The position numbers and the translations under genes were made by a program. Source: Anaerostipes amylophilus (lineage in GTDB: Bacteria > Bacillota > Clostridia > Lachnospirales > Lachnospiraceae). From it: a DNA stretch of 64,000 nt. Location: the NCBI RefSeq assembly GCF_025567365.1, contig NZ_JAOQJG010000001.1, positions 124,001-188,000 on the forward strand, read 5' to 3'. The notes below the pieces were generated by a model that was not told the DNA's origin, ran no database searches, and worked only from the letters and a program-made list of their open reading frames with translations. Below, one piece after another: positions 43,675 through 52,692 of the stretch (position 1 is its first letter; each line of letters opens with the position of its first letter).

Positions 43675-43956
43675 TTAAAATAAGGTTTTATAAATCCCAT
43701 AAATCGTATCCCGATCCAATTTCACATAATTATTCGCCATTAATCTTCCCTGTTTCGTCATAACAACTTCTGTGAATTCTTCCAACTCTTCTTCTTTCAC
43801 ACCATACTCATGTAACGCTTTCTTAGGAATCAGATGATTTAACAGCACTTCTATCTCTTCATAAACTTCCTCAGGTTTACATTCAAGAATTCCTGCCAGA
43901 TATTCATTTAATTCCTTAATGCTTCCATCTGGATCGATCTCCTGATATTTCTTATT
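43675..43956 (-). pseudogene. C-terminal remnant of an iron-containing alcohol dehydrogenase
   Basis: About 93 codons ending in a proper stop, preceded immediately by in-frame TAA TAA. The text (IPKKALHEYGVKEEELEEFT, TKQGRLMANNYVKLDRDTIY) matches the C-terminus of iron alcohol dehydrogenases, particularly 4-hydroxybutyrate dehydrogenases. The iron-binding and nucleotide domains are missing and no start exists. The 190 bp between it and pucR holds nothing I recognise. Confidence 0.7.
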
Positions 43957-43988
43957 TTATTATAGTCTTTCTCAGAAAATATAAAAGA

Positions 43989-44014
43989 GCAATGAAAATC
44001 TTGGTCTTCATTGC
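43989..44014. terminator. Hairpin upstream of the remnant
   Basis: GCAATGAA and TTCATTGC, 10-base loop; minus strand continues CTCTTTTATATTTT. Possibly the terminator of a lost minus-strand gene. Confidence 0.45.
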
Positions 44015-44192
44015 CCTTCTTGTGTTATTTTAGCATATTTATTGTTTGATCACCTTGGGTTGTCAGCACAAATAATTTTATAATTTTTGTGATTCTTCTC
44101 GTTTTTGTTGCAATAATATTTTATTTTCATTGGTAGAAATCATTTCTTTCTTCGGTTATAATTATATAAGCAAAACAGAAAAGGAGATTTTT

Positions 44193-44996
44193 ATGGAACA
44201 GCTAATTGTTTTAGGAACTGGAAATGCACAAGCAATTCATTGTTATAACACTTGCTATGCTATGAAAAAAGGCGAAGAATATTTTCTTGTTGATGCTGGA
44301 GGTGGAAATGGTATTTTATCTCAACTTGATAAAGCTTCAATTCCACTTGAAAAGATTCATCATATTTTTGTGACACATGCCCACAATGATCATATCTTAG
44401 GAATGGTATGGATGATCCGTATGATCGCTACTTCTATGAACAAAGGTACTTACGATGGAACATTAACTATCTATTGTCATGAAGAACTGGTTGATACGAT
44501 CAAAACGCTTACAAAACTTACGGTTGGGAAGAAATTTTACAAACACTTTGATGAGCGTATTCTATTCCATGTTGTTGCACATAGCGATACTGTCACGATT
44601 CTTGAAGATTCTTTTACCTTCTTTGATATTGGTTCTACAAAGGAAAAACAGTTTGGTTTTACTTGCCTTATGGACCATGGAACAAAAGTATCTTTTCCTG
44701 GAGATGAGCCATATCGTGAATCATTATACGAGTTTGTAAAAGGATCTGACTGGTTACTTCATGAAGCATTTTGTGTATATGATGAAAGGGATATTTTTAA
44801 ACCTTATGAAAAACATCACAGTACTGTCAAAGATGCCTGTGAATTAGCGCAAACGCTTCATATCCCGAATCTTGTTTTGTGGCATACAGAAGATAAAGAT
44901 ATGAAACACCGTCAGGGAAAATATCTGGCAGAGGGTAAACAATATTATGATGGGAAGCTTTATATTCCTGAGGATTTCGATGTTTTAAAATTTTAA
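44193..44996 (+). CDS. Metallo-beta-lactamase-fold hydrolase (RNase Z-like)
   Basis: 267 residues from ATG at 44193 (AAAAGGAG upstream; a longer frame from 44130 has none). MEQLIVLGTGNAQA, then the metal motif FVTHAHNDHILG and later FPGDEPYR and VLWHTED supply the dinuclear metal ligands. RNase Z-like branch, but it lacks an obvious exosite, so it may be a general phosphodiesterase. Monocistronic. Confidence 0.82.
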   Translation: MEQLIVLGTGNAQAIHCYNTCYAMKKGEEYFLVDAGGGNGILSQLDKASIPLEKIHHIFVTHAHNDHILGMVWMIRMIATSMNKGTYDGTLTIYCHEELVDTIKTLTKLTVGKKFYKHFDERILFHVVAHSDTVTILEDSFTFFDIGSTKEKQFGFTCLMDHGTKVSFPGDEPYRESLYEFVKGSDWLLHEAFCVYDERDIFKPYEKHHSTVKDACELAQTLHIPNLVLWHTEDKDMKHRQGKYLAEGKQYYDGKLYIPEDFDVLKF

Positions 44997-45111
44997 TTTT
45001 CATGAATCAATTCATCTCCATTGTATGGCTGATCTTAGAACTTAAGATTGCAAAGAATAATGTTGTGGCATTGTGTATGATTTTGTTTTCATTATAACAT
45101 AACATTAAAAA

Positions 45112-45163
45112 AAGTCAGTCATTTGGACTCGATTTTTACAAACTTTGTCCAAATGACTGACTT
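45112..45163. terminator. Strong terminator of ATP synthase operon 2
   Basis: 17-base perfect arms AAGTCAGTCATTTGGAC (45112-45128) and its complement (45147-45163). Minus strand ends in a seven-T run. Confidence 0.9.
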
Positions 45164-45188
45164 GAGTTTTATTAGCTATATTTGTAGA

Positions 45189-45602
45189 TTATTTCTTTAC
45201 ATACTTTGATGTAACTTTCAGTCGTGCCATCGCACGAGACAATGCAGCCTGCGTATGATAATACTGCAAACGACTCTGTTTCTGTTTCATTCGTTCTTCG
45301 GCTCTTGTTTTGGCTTCTCTTGCACGGATGATGTCGATATCTTCTGGACGTTCCACGGTATCAACCACGATAACCACGAAATCTCTGGTAACATCTGCGA
45401 ATCCTTCTCCGACAACACAGACTCTCCATTCTCCATCAACTTTAAAACGAAGTTCTCCTGCGACTACAGCTGTTACTGTGTCTTCATGGTTTGCTAATAC
45501 TCCGTAAAGTCCATCGACTGCTGGGAAAATGACATGTTCACAGGCTCCACTGTAGAACTTTTTGTCACTGGCAATGATCTCAAAATAAAAGGTTTCTGCC
45601 AT
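45189..45602 (-). CDS. atpC: ATP synthase epsilon subunit (operon 2)
   Basis: 137 residues. FEIIASDKKFYSGACEHVIF, GLYGVLANHED and a C-terminal helical pair (AREAKTRAEERMKQ). Last gene of operon 2; its start directly adjoins the atpD stop. Only distantly similar to the operon 1 copy. Confidence 0.94.
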   Translation of the reverse strand: MAETFYFEIIASDKKFYSGACEHVIFPAVDGLYGVLANHEDTVTAVVAGELRFKVDGEWRVCVVGEGFADVTRDFVVIVVDTVERPEDIDIIRAREAKTRAEERMKQKQSRLQYYHTQAALSRAMARLKVTSKYVKK

Positions 45603-46991
45603 TTACATCACCTCTTTTGCCTTTTCCTTTACATCATCAATTGTTCCGACCATTAAGAAGGCCTGTTCTGGATATTCATCCATTTCTCCATCAAGGATTG
45701 CCTTAAATCCTCGGATCGTTTCTTTGACAGGAACGTATTTACCAGGAATTCCTGTAAATGTTTCTGCTACACTAAATGGCTGTGATAAGAATTTCTGAAT
45801 CTTTCTTGCACGATATACTGTAATCTTGTCTTCTTCGTCTAATTCTTCCATACCAAGGATTGCAATGATATCCTGTAATTCTTTGTATCTCTGAAGTGCT
45901 TCTTCTACACGTCTTGCTACTTCGTAATGTTCTTCTCCAACAACATCTGGCTCTAGAATACGTGAGCTTGATTCCAGTGGATCTACAGCTGGATAGATAC
46001 CCTGTTCAGAAATTGATCTTGATAATACAGTTGTTGCATCCAGATGGGCAAATGTTGTTGCTGGTGCTGGGTCTGTTAAGTCATCGGCTGGCACATAAAC
46101 TGCCTGTACGGATGTAATAGATCCGTTCTTTGTGGATGTGATACGTTCCTGTAAAGCACCGACTTCATTTGCCAGTGTTGGCTGATAACCTACAGCAGAT
46201 GGCATACGTCCTAACAGAGCAGATACCTCTGATCCTGCCTGTACATAACGGAAAATGTTATCGATGAATAATAACACGTTCTGTTTTTCCTGATCACGGA
46301 AATATTCTGCCATGGTAAGTCCTGTCTGGGCAACTCTCATACGAGATCCAGGTGGCTCGTTCATCTGTCCAAACACTAAGGCTGTATTTTTGATAACTCC
46401 AGATTCTGTCATTTCATTCCAGAGGTCATTTCCTTCTCTTGAACGTTCTCCTACACCTGTGAAGATGGAGTATCCTCCATGTTCTGTTGCAATATTATGA
46501 ATCAGTTCCTGAATTAAGACTGTCTTACCGACTCCGGCACCTCCGAACAGACCGATCTTACCACCTTTCGCATATGGTGCTAAAAGGTCGATGACTTTGA
46601 TACCTGTTTCAAACATTTCTACAACAGGACTCTGGTCTTCAAATTTTGGTGGTTCACGATGGATCGCCCATTTTTCTTCTGTCTCAACAGGCTCTCCTTT
46701 ATCGATAGCTTCTCCAAGTACGTTAAACATACGTCCTAATGTCTGTTTTCCGACTGGAACTTTGATTGGTCCACCAGTTGCTGTGACTTCCATTCCTTTG
46801 TGAAGTCCTTCACTGGCTGCTAATAAGATACAGCGTACAGTACGATTACCCATATGCTGTTCTACTTCCATAACAACTTCTTTTCCTTTATTAACAACGG
46901 TCAAGGCGTCATGAATCAAAGGGAGCTGTTCAGTTTCAAATTCTACGTCGATTACTGGACCAAGAATCTGTACGATTTTTCCTTTTTCCAT
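45603..46991 (-). CDS. atpD: ATP synthase beta subunit (operon 2)
   Basis: 462 residues. P-loop GGAGVGKTVLIQELI, GERSREGNDLW and PAVDPLESSSRIL. All catalytic features are present. Divergence from operon 1 beta at many positions (for example EYFRDQEKQN) shows an old, not recent, duplication or independent acquisition. Confidence 0.98.
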   Translation of the reverse strand: MEKGKIVQILGPVIDVEFETEQLPLIHDALTVVNKGKEVVMEVEQHMGNRTVRCILLAASEGLHKGMEVTATGGPIKVPVGKQTLGRMFNVLGEAIDKGEPVETEEKWAIHREPPKFEDQSPVVEMFETGIKVIDLLAPYAKGGKIGLFGGAGVGKTVLIQELIHNIATEHGGYSIFTGVGERSREGNDLWNEMTESGVIKNTALVFGQMNEPPGSRMRVAQTGLTMAEYFRDQEKQNVLLFIDNIFRYVQAGSEVSALLGRMPSAVGYQPTLANEVGALQERITSTKNGSITSVQAVYVPADDLTDPAPATTFAHLDATTVLSRSISEQGIYPAVDPLESSSRILEPDVVGEEHYEVARRVEEALQRYKELQDIIAILGMEELDEEDKITVYRARKIQKFLSQPFSVAETFTGIPGKYVPVKETIRGFKAILDGEMDEYPEQAFLMVGTIDDVKEKAKEVM

Positions 46992-47012
46992 TTTATTTCC
47001 CTTCCTTCACTG

Positions 47013-47882
47013 TTACTCTTTCTTTAATGATTTAGCTCCGGCACACACCTCAGTGATCTCCTGAGTGATCGATGCCTGACGAGCACGGTTATACATAAGT
47101 CCCAGTGATCTTATCATTTCTCTCGCACTCTTGCTTGCACCTTCCATCGCCATCATTCTGGCGTTTAATTCACTGGAAAATGATTCTACCATCGCACCAT
47201 AGACAAGTCCTTTGATATAGTTTGGTGCCAGGCGGTCAAGTACCGCCTTTACAGATGGCTGAAATTCTGTCATATGTGATCTCTTTCCTTTGCCTGCAAA
47301 CTCATACTGATCTGGGTTTAACGGTAACACACGGATCATCGTTGGTTCTGAGGTAATGGATGTGATCATCTTTGTGTAAATAATATAGACTTCATCAAGT
47401 TCTCCTGATACATATTCCTCGATCAGTTTCTCGGCAATTCTTCTTGCTCTATAAATCGTAGGATCCTGTGTTGTATAGAAGAAATCTTCGTCCATCTGGG
47501 CTGCATTTCTTCGTCCGAAATAGTTACGTCCCATATATCCAATCACGAACAGTTTATCATCTTCATTAATATTCTCTTCTGCCATTTTTGTAATGTTATG
47601 ATTATAGGCCCCGGCAAGTCCACGGTCTGCAGTCATCACAAGATATCCTTTTTTTGGATGTTCTTTCTTTCTTTTGTTTAAGAAAATGTGCTGAAGATCT
47701 GGCGTATGTGCCATGATATCAAGCAGAGATGCCTGAAGCATTTCAAAGTATGGAGTTGTGGCATCTAACTGCTTTCTTGCTTTCTTTAATTTGGAAGATG
47801 AGATCAGATACATCGCATTTGTGATCTTTAATGTATCTTCGATACTGTTCATCCTTGTTTTAATTTCTCTGATATTTGCCAT
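47013..47882 (-). CDS. atpG: ATP synthase gamma subunit (operon 2)
   Basis: 289 residues from ATG at 47882, with AGGTGAT upstream. Rotor helices ANIREIKTRMNSIEDTLKIT and EGASKSAREMIRSLGLMYNR; MTADRGLAGAYN in the middle. Intact central shaft. Confidence 0.95.
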   Translation of the reverse strand: MANIREIKTRMNSIEDTLKITNAMYLISSSKLKKARKQLDATTPYFEMLQASLLDIMAHTPDLQHIFLNKRKKEHPKKGYLVMTADRGLAGAYNHNITKMAEENINEDDKLFVIGYMGRNYFGRRNAAQMDEDFFYTTQDPTIYRARRIAEKLIEEYVSGELDEVYIIYTKMITSITSEPTMIRVLPLNPDQYEFAGKGKRSHMTEFQPSVKAVLDRLAPNYIKGLVYGAMVESFSSELNARMMAMEGASKSAREMIRSLGLMYNRARQASITQEITEVCAGAKSLKKE

Positions 47883-47891
47883 AGTGATCAC

Positions 47892-49391
47892 CTACTTTAA
47901 ATAGGCTTCTATCGCCTCTTGGATCTCTTTTGCAATGTCATCTGTTAAGACTTTGCCTTCGTCGATCTTCTTCACTGTCTCTGGATATTTCTGTTCAAAG
48001 AATGCTGTCATTTCTTCTGTCTCTGCCTTTAATTCTTTGACTGGAACATCATTTAACATCTTATGACCTGCTGCAAACAGAAGTAAAATCTGTTTATGTA
48101 ATGCCATTGGATGGTACAATGGCTGTTTTAACAGTTCGATCAGATGAGATCCATAATTTAATGTTGCTTTTGTTCCATCGTCAAGGTCTGAACTAAACTG
48201 TGTAAATACCTCAAGTTCTCGATACTGAGCTAAGTCAATACGAAGGTTTCCGGCTACTTTCTTCATGATCTTTGTCTGTGCTGCTCCACCTACACGAGAT
48301 ACAGAAAGTCCAACATTGACCGCTGGTCTTACACCGGAGAAGAATAACTCACTTTCAAGGAAGATCTGTCCGTCTGTGATAGAGATTACGTTTGTAGGAA
48401 TGTACGCGGATACGTCTCCTGCCTGTGTCTCGATGATCGGTAATGCTGTGATAGATCCACCACCAAGTTCATCGCTTAATCGGCAAGAACGTTCTAGTAA
48501 TCTTGAATGTAAGTAGAATACATCTCCAGGGTAAGCTTCACGTCCAGGTGGACGATCCAGCAGTAAGGAAATTGCACGATAAGCAACGGCGTGCTTAGAC
48601 AGATCATCATATACGATCAAAACGTCTTTTCCCTGATGCATAAAGTGCTCTGCGATTGCTGTTCCTGCATATGGTGCAATGTACTGTAAAGATGCAAGGT
48701 CACTTGCAGATGCGGATACTACAATAGAGTAATCCATAGCACCATGTTTACTTAATGTTGTTACGATCTGTGATACTGTTGATGCTTTCTGTCCGATCGC
48801 TACATAAATACAGATAACATCCTGTCCTTTTTGATTTAAGATCGTATCAACTGCGATCGATGTTTTACCTGTCTGACGGTCACCGATGATCAGCTCACGC
48901 TGTCCACGTCCGATCGGGAACATAGAGTCGATCGCTAAGATACCTGTCTGTAATGGCTGGTCAACAGATTTTCTGTCGATAACTCCTGCTGCCTCATGTT
49001 CGATTGGTCTTCTCTCGTCAGTTTTAATTTCACCTTTTCCATCGATTGGTTCTCCGATCGCATTAACGACACGTCCGATCATAGCATCTCCAACCGGGAT
49101 ATCTGCCTGTACTCCGGTTCTTGCTACTTTAGATCCTTCCATTAATCCATGATCGGAACCAAGTAAAACACAACCGATACAGTTTCTTTCAACATTCAAT
49201 ACAAGTCCATGGACACCTGTTTCAAATACAACAAGCTCTCCATACATTGCCTGGTCCATTCCATAGACTGTTGCAATACCATCTGCGATCTGAATGATTC
49301 TTCCTTCTTCTTTGACCTCAGTTTTCTGGTCATAATTTTCAATTTGATCTTTTAATACAGAAACGACTGTTTCTGGATTGATACTGCTCAC
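47892..49391 (-). CDS. atpA: ATP synthase alpha subunit (operon 2)
   Basis: 499 residues. GDRQTGKTSIAVDTI near residue 169 and PAVNVGLSVSRVGGAAQ. Intact nucleotide-binding F1 subunit. Confidence 0.98.
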   Translation of the reverse strand: MSSINPETVVSVLKDQIENYDQKTEVKEEGRIIQIADGIATVYGMDQAMYGELVVFETGVHGLVLNVERNCIGCVLLGSDHGLMEGSKVARTGVQADIPVGDAMIGRVVNAIGEPIDGKGEIKTDERRPIEHEAAGVIDRKSVDQPLQTGILAIDSMFPIGRGQRELIIGDRQTGKTSIAVDTILNQKGQDVICIYVAIGQKASTVSQIVTTLSKHGAMDYSIVVSASASDLASLQYIAPYAGTAIAEHFMHQGKDVLIVYDDLSKHAVAYRAISLLLDRPPGREAYPGDVFYLHSRLLERSCRLSDELGGGSITALPIIETQAGDVSAYIPTNVISITDGQIFLESELFFSGVRPAVNVGLSVSRVGGAAQTKIMKKVAGNLRIDLAQYRELEVFTQFSSDLDDGTKATLNYGSHLIELLKQPLYHPMALHKQILLLFAAGHKMLNDVPVKELKAETEEMTAFFEQKYPETVKKIDEGKVLTDDIAKEIQEAIEAYLK

Positions 49392-49398
49392 CTGATTC

Positions 49399-49902
49399 TC
49401 ACCTCCATGTAAGTTTCTGCTGTAATTTTCTCATTTTACCACTCAGGCTGTTATCATAAACATGGTCTCCAACTTTCAGCATGAAACCACCGATTAAATC
49501 TTTGTCTTCTTTTAAAGTAAGATCTACTTCATCTGCCTGATACTGTTTCATAAGATACTGTTTGATTCTCTCTAACTGTTCGTCTTTTGGCATTGTCACA
49601 TAGTCAAACTCTGCCTTGATGATCTTGTCTGTCTTACGTTTTAATTCATCGTAATACTCAACTGCCTCGTCAAAACAATCAATATCATCATTGTCACATA
49701 CTATTTTCAAGGAACTCCTAAGATCATCGGAAAATAACTTATCAACCACATTTTCTTTTTCTTTTTTTGTGATCATTGGATTTTCCAGTGCCCTTAAAAG
49801 TTCCTTATTTTCATGAAGCATGTCCTGTGCTTTTTGTAAGCTTTCCTTTTTCATTCCAAGTTCAAACAATACCTGTCCATACGTCATGGAAATTCTCTTC
49901 AT
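49399..49902 (-). CDS. atpH: ATP synthase delta subunit (operon 2)
   Basis: 167 residues; ENPMITKKEKENVVDKLF near residue 40 and the C-terminal KDLIGGFMLKVGDHVYDNS. Peripheral stalk connector, 3 bp after atpF. Confidence 0.92.
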   Translation of the reverse strand: MKRISMTYGQVLFELGMKKESLQKAQDMLHENKELLRALENPMITKKEKENVVDKLFSDDLRSSLKIVCDNDDIDCFDEAVEYYDELKRKTDKIIKAEFDYVTMPKDEQLERIKQYLMKQYQADEVDLTLKEDKDLIGGFMLKVGDHVYDNSLSGKMRKLQQKLTWR

Positions 49903-49905
49903 ATG

Positions 49906-50388
49906 CTAGACACCTGCCTCTTTCAGGAAATCATCTAAAAGCTTTTCATTGCCTTTGTCATCTGCTTCTTTTTCCACAACTTTGGAAGCTGCCATAAGTG
50001 CGATCCCTGCGATTTCTGTCTGAAGACCTGCGATCGTCTTTTGTTTCTCAGCTTCAATATCTTTACGGGCATTTTCTTTCATAAGAGCAATCTCTTCTTT
50101 TGTCTGATCCATCTTATTCTGGTATTCATTCTTGGCTCTTGCTCTTGCGTCGGAAACGATCTGTCCTGCCTCATCCTTTGCCTGTGCAAGGTTTTTCTCA
50201 TATTCCTGCTTGATCTCTTCTGCTTCAGCTTTCGTCTGTGCTGCATCATCTAAGTCACTTGAGATCATTTTTTTTCTTTTCTCCATGACCTCACTGACTG
50301 GACCAAATAAGAATTTTCTAAGCAAGAGATAAAATACGACAATGTTGACGATCGGCCAGATAATGCCCCAATCTAATTTCAGAAACAT
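49906..50388 (-). CDS. atpF: ATP synthase b subunit (operon 2)
   Basis: 160 residues. Single membrane helix IIWPIVNIVVFYLLLRKFLF, then a long coiled coil (GPVSEVMEKRKKMISSDLDD). Confidence 0.93.
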   Translation of the reverse strand: MFLKLDWGIIWPIVNIVVFYLLLRKFLFGPVSEVMEKRKKMISSDLDDAAQTKAEAEEIKQEYEKNLAQAKDEAGQIVSDARARAKNEYQNKMDQTKEEIALMKENARKDIEAEKQKTIAGLQTEIAGIALMAASKVVEKEADDKGNEKLLDDFLKEAGV

Positions 50389-50406
50389 ATCTTCCGCCTC
50401 CTACTT

Positions 50407-50625
50407 CTATTTCATTACAATTAACAGAATCGCAACAACTAATCCATAAATTGATGTAGCTTCGGCTAATGCACAACCAAGTAATAATGTCTTATTGATA
50501 TTTCCAGCTTCTTCTGGCTGTCTTGCGATTGCTCCAAGTGCTCCGTTTGTTGCAACACCGATACCAATACCTGCTCCTAAACCTGTTAATACTGCAATTC
50601 CTGCTCCAATAGCTGCTAATCCCAT
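50407..50625 (-). CDS. atpE: ATP synthase c subunit, predicted H+-type (operon 2)
   Basis: 72 residues, two helices. The positions that bind Na+ in operon 1 are changed: the Gln site is Ile (GAGIGIGVATNG) and the residue after the essential Glu is Ala (CALAEATSIYGL). Loop ARQPEEAGNINK. Predicted proton-translocating rotor, though the Tyr is kept. Confidence 0.93.
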   Translation of the reverse strand: MGLAAIGAGIAVLTGLGAGIGIGVATNGALGAIARQPEEAGNINKTLLLGCALAEATSIYGLVVAILLIVMK

Positions 50626-50687
50626 GATTCTAATCTCCTTTTAAATAAAAATTAAATTTGTAATTTGTGTATCTGTCCAGATACCTT

Positions 50688-51371
50688 TTACTCAATTGAT
50701 TCACTGATAAACAGTGATGTTAATAATACAAATACATATGCCTGTAATAATCCATCGAAAAAGTCAAAGTAACAACTAAATGGCAATGGCACGATCGCTG
50801 GTGCGATATGTGTGATCAGTTCCATTAAAACGAATGCTCCTAAGACATTTCCGAAAAGTCGCATACACAGTGATAACGGTCTTGTAAATAATTCAAGGAT
50901 GTTAATGGCCGCCATCATTGGCATAGGTTCCACATAACTGTGGATATATCCTTTCAATCCTTTCTCGTGGATTCCAGAATATATGATCAAAAACAAACTG
51001 ATGATCGCTAATCCTGCGGTAACGTTCAGATCTTTCGTTGGCGGCTTCGCTCTGAAAAATCCCGAAATATTTGCACACGCAAGATAAATCAGAATTGTTC
51101 CAAGAAACGGTATGTAACGTTTCCCTTTTTTGCCGACCAGACCACCGATGAAGTTATAGATGAAACCGACTAAGGCTTCCACATAAACTTGCGGTCCTTC
51201 TGGTATGACTTTCAGGTTCCGTACGAATATGATGCAGAGCAACACTACGATCGCCATGATCACCCACGTCGTTACGGCTGACTGTGGTACTGGAATACCT
51301 CCGCCGATGGGGATCGTAAAGCTTGTCTTAAGTGAGAGCTCTTCCATCAGATAATCTCCCAATGAACCCAT
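50688..51371 (-). CDS. atpB: ATP synthase a subunit (operon 2)
   Basis: 227 residues from ATG at 51371 (GAGGAG upstream). Polytopic; essential Arg in LCMRLFGNVLGAF near residue 170. An in-frame upstream ATG at 51467 would add a hydrophobic/basic 32-residue leader, but it has only AAGG as a site. No atpI/atpZ precedes this operon. Confidence 0.92.
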   Translation of the reverse strand: MGSLGDYLMEELSLKTSFTIPIGGGIPVPQSAVTTWVIMAIVVLLCIIFVRNLKVIPEGPQVYVEALVGFIYNFIGGLVGKKGKRYIPFLGTILIYLACANISGFFRAKPPTKDLNVTAGLAIISLFLIIYSGIHEKGLKGYIHSYVEPMPMMAAINILELFTRPLSLCMRLFGNVLGAFVLMELITHIAPAIVPLPFSCYFDFFDGLLQAYVFVLLTSLFISESIE

Positions 51372-51399
51372 TTTCTCCTCACCTTCTTTAATTTTATTC

Positions 51400-51433
51400 T
51401 TTTGAAGAAATCCAAGGGGTAATTTCTTCAAAA
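51400..51433 (-). other. Leader hairpin before operon 2
   Basis: TTTTGAAGAAAT (51400-51411) and ATTTCTTCAAAA (51422-51433), 10-base loop, in the ~105-base leader between the promoter and atpB. No T-run follows, so it is not a terminator. Confidence 0.5.
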
Positions 51434-51483
51434 GTAAAAGAGTGCCTACACAATACATCGTAAACACCCTTGTTCTGCATGCT

Positions 51484-51512
51484 ATTTTATGCCTCTAATT
51501 TTTATTTGTCAA
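51484..51512 (-). promoter_or_regulatory. Promoter of ATP synthase operon 2
   Basis: TTGACA (51512-51507), 17-base spacer, TAAAAT (51489-51484) on the minus strand. Confidence 0.8.
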
Positions 51513-51616
51513 TTCTTTTTGCGTTAAGATTGTGTTTGTTTTTTGTTTAATACTTACAAATAAGTACGTTAAATTTTAGTAAAAAACACCAAAACACAAG
51601 GATTTGCGGTATTTAT

Positions 51617-51635
51617 AAATGACAGTTAGTCATTT
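51617..51635. promoter_or_regulatory. Palindrome upstream of operon 2 promoter
   Basis: AAATGAC-N5-GTCATTT, perfect, about 105 bp upstream of the -35 box. Possible activator site; the rest of 51513-51707 is AT-rich and shows no gene. Confidence 0.4.
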
Positions 51636-51707
51636 TTAGTTGTGTTAAGATATGATAAATTTTTCCTGTTATTTTTGCTTACTCTTAATTAAAATTGTAT
51701 GCAAAAA

Positions 51708-51754
51708 AAGACATTCAGGTAACAAATTTTATCATTTGCTTTCCTGAATGTCTT
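51708..51754 (-). terminator. Terminator after the RpiB fusion gene
   Basis: AAGACATTCAGG (51708-51719) and CCTGAATGTCTT (51743-51754); minus strand ends in a seven-T run. 40 bp after the gene. Confidence 0.85.
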
Positions 51755-51793
51755 CTATATTTATATATCGTCTATATGATCTTTGTATGACTC

Positions 51794-52678
51794 TTAGTCT
51801 TCAATCTGGTTGATTCGACGAATATGTCTTTCATCATTTGAGAATTCTGTCTCAAGGAATGTATCAACAATATCAAGTGCTAATCCTTCTCCAACAACAC
51901 GTGCTCCCATTGCAAGGATATTTGCATCATTGTGTTCTCTTGTTGCATGAGCGCTGAATGTGTCACTGCAAAGTGCTGCACGGATTCCTTTGATCTTATT
52001 TGCTGTGATAGAAATTCCGATTCCTGTTCCACAAATTAAAATTCCTTTTTCTACTTTTCCGTCTTTAACTGCATTTGCAACTGCTTTTGCATACACAGGA
52101 TAATCACAAGATTCTTCAGAATAGCATCCATAATCCTTTACTGCATATCCTTTGTCTTCCAGATGCTTGATGACTGCCTGTTTTAATGCATATCCACCGT
52201 GATCACTACCAATACCTATCATTTCGTTTCCTCCTAATCTTTCTTCCCATATTTTCTTAACTAAACGAGCAATCTGTTCAAAACAGCGCTCGTAGTCGTC
52301 ATCTTCCATACCATATGGATCAATGATCGCACCTTCCACACTGGCATATTCATTCAATGTCGCAATCTCTTTATAACCATGATATTCTTCTAAGATCTTC
52401 TCTTTCTGTTCTTCCGTCATGGTTAAGATCAGATCGCTTTGTTCTACTTCTTCCTGTGTAAGCTGTGCCGATTGAAAATCAAGACTTTCAATTCCACACT
52501 TCTGTATTACCATGTCCGCTGCCTTAACATGGACCGGTTCTGGAAATAATACGACTAAGCCTCTTGAGATTACTTCAATATTCTTCTGGTGTGCATCCAG
52601 AAGAAGCTGTCGAAGAAGCGACTCAGCAATGAAACTTCGGCACGTATTATTCGTACTTACCATTATTATTTTCTTCAA
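51794..52678 (-). CDS. LMW phosphatase-like domain fused to ribose-5-phosphate isomerase B
   Basis: 294 residues from a TTG start at 52678 (AAGGAG upstream). Residues 1-148 have the low-molecular-weight phosphatase fold (YwlE-like), with the end motif IIDPYG, but the catalytic loop reads MVSTNNTCRS: the nucleophile Cys is Ser (codon AGT). Residues 153-294 are RpiB with GSDHGG and ILICGTGIGIS, which interconverts ribulose-5-P and ribose-5-P. TTAGGAGG inside the joined frame precedes ATG 52222, so free RpiB (142 aa) can also be made. Confidence 0.85.
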   Translation of the reverse strand: MKKIIMVSTNNTCRSFIAESLLRQLLLDAHQKNIEVISRGLVVLFPEPVHVKAADMVIQKCGIESLDFQSAQLTQEEVEQSDLILTMTEEQKEKILEEYHGYKEIATLNEYASVEGAIIDPYGMEDDDYERCFEQIARLVKKIWEERLGGNEMIGIGSDHGGYALKQAVIKHLEDKGYAVKDYGCYSEESCDYPVYAKAVANAVKDGKVEKGILICGTGIGISITANKIKGIRAALCSDTFSAHATREHNDANILAMGARVVGEGLALDIVDTFLETEFSNDERHIRRINQIED

Positions 52679-52692
52679 AATATTCTCCTTCT

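Noticed and set aside
33803..46991. Repeated atp genes as an assembly duplication
   Set aside because: The two operons differ in sequence at every gene, in subunit lengths and in accessory genes, so they are true paralogs.
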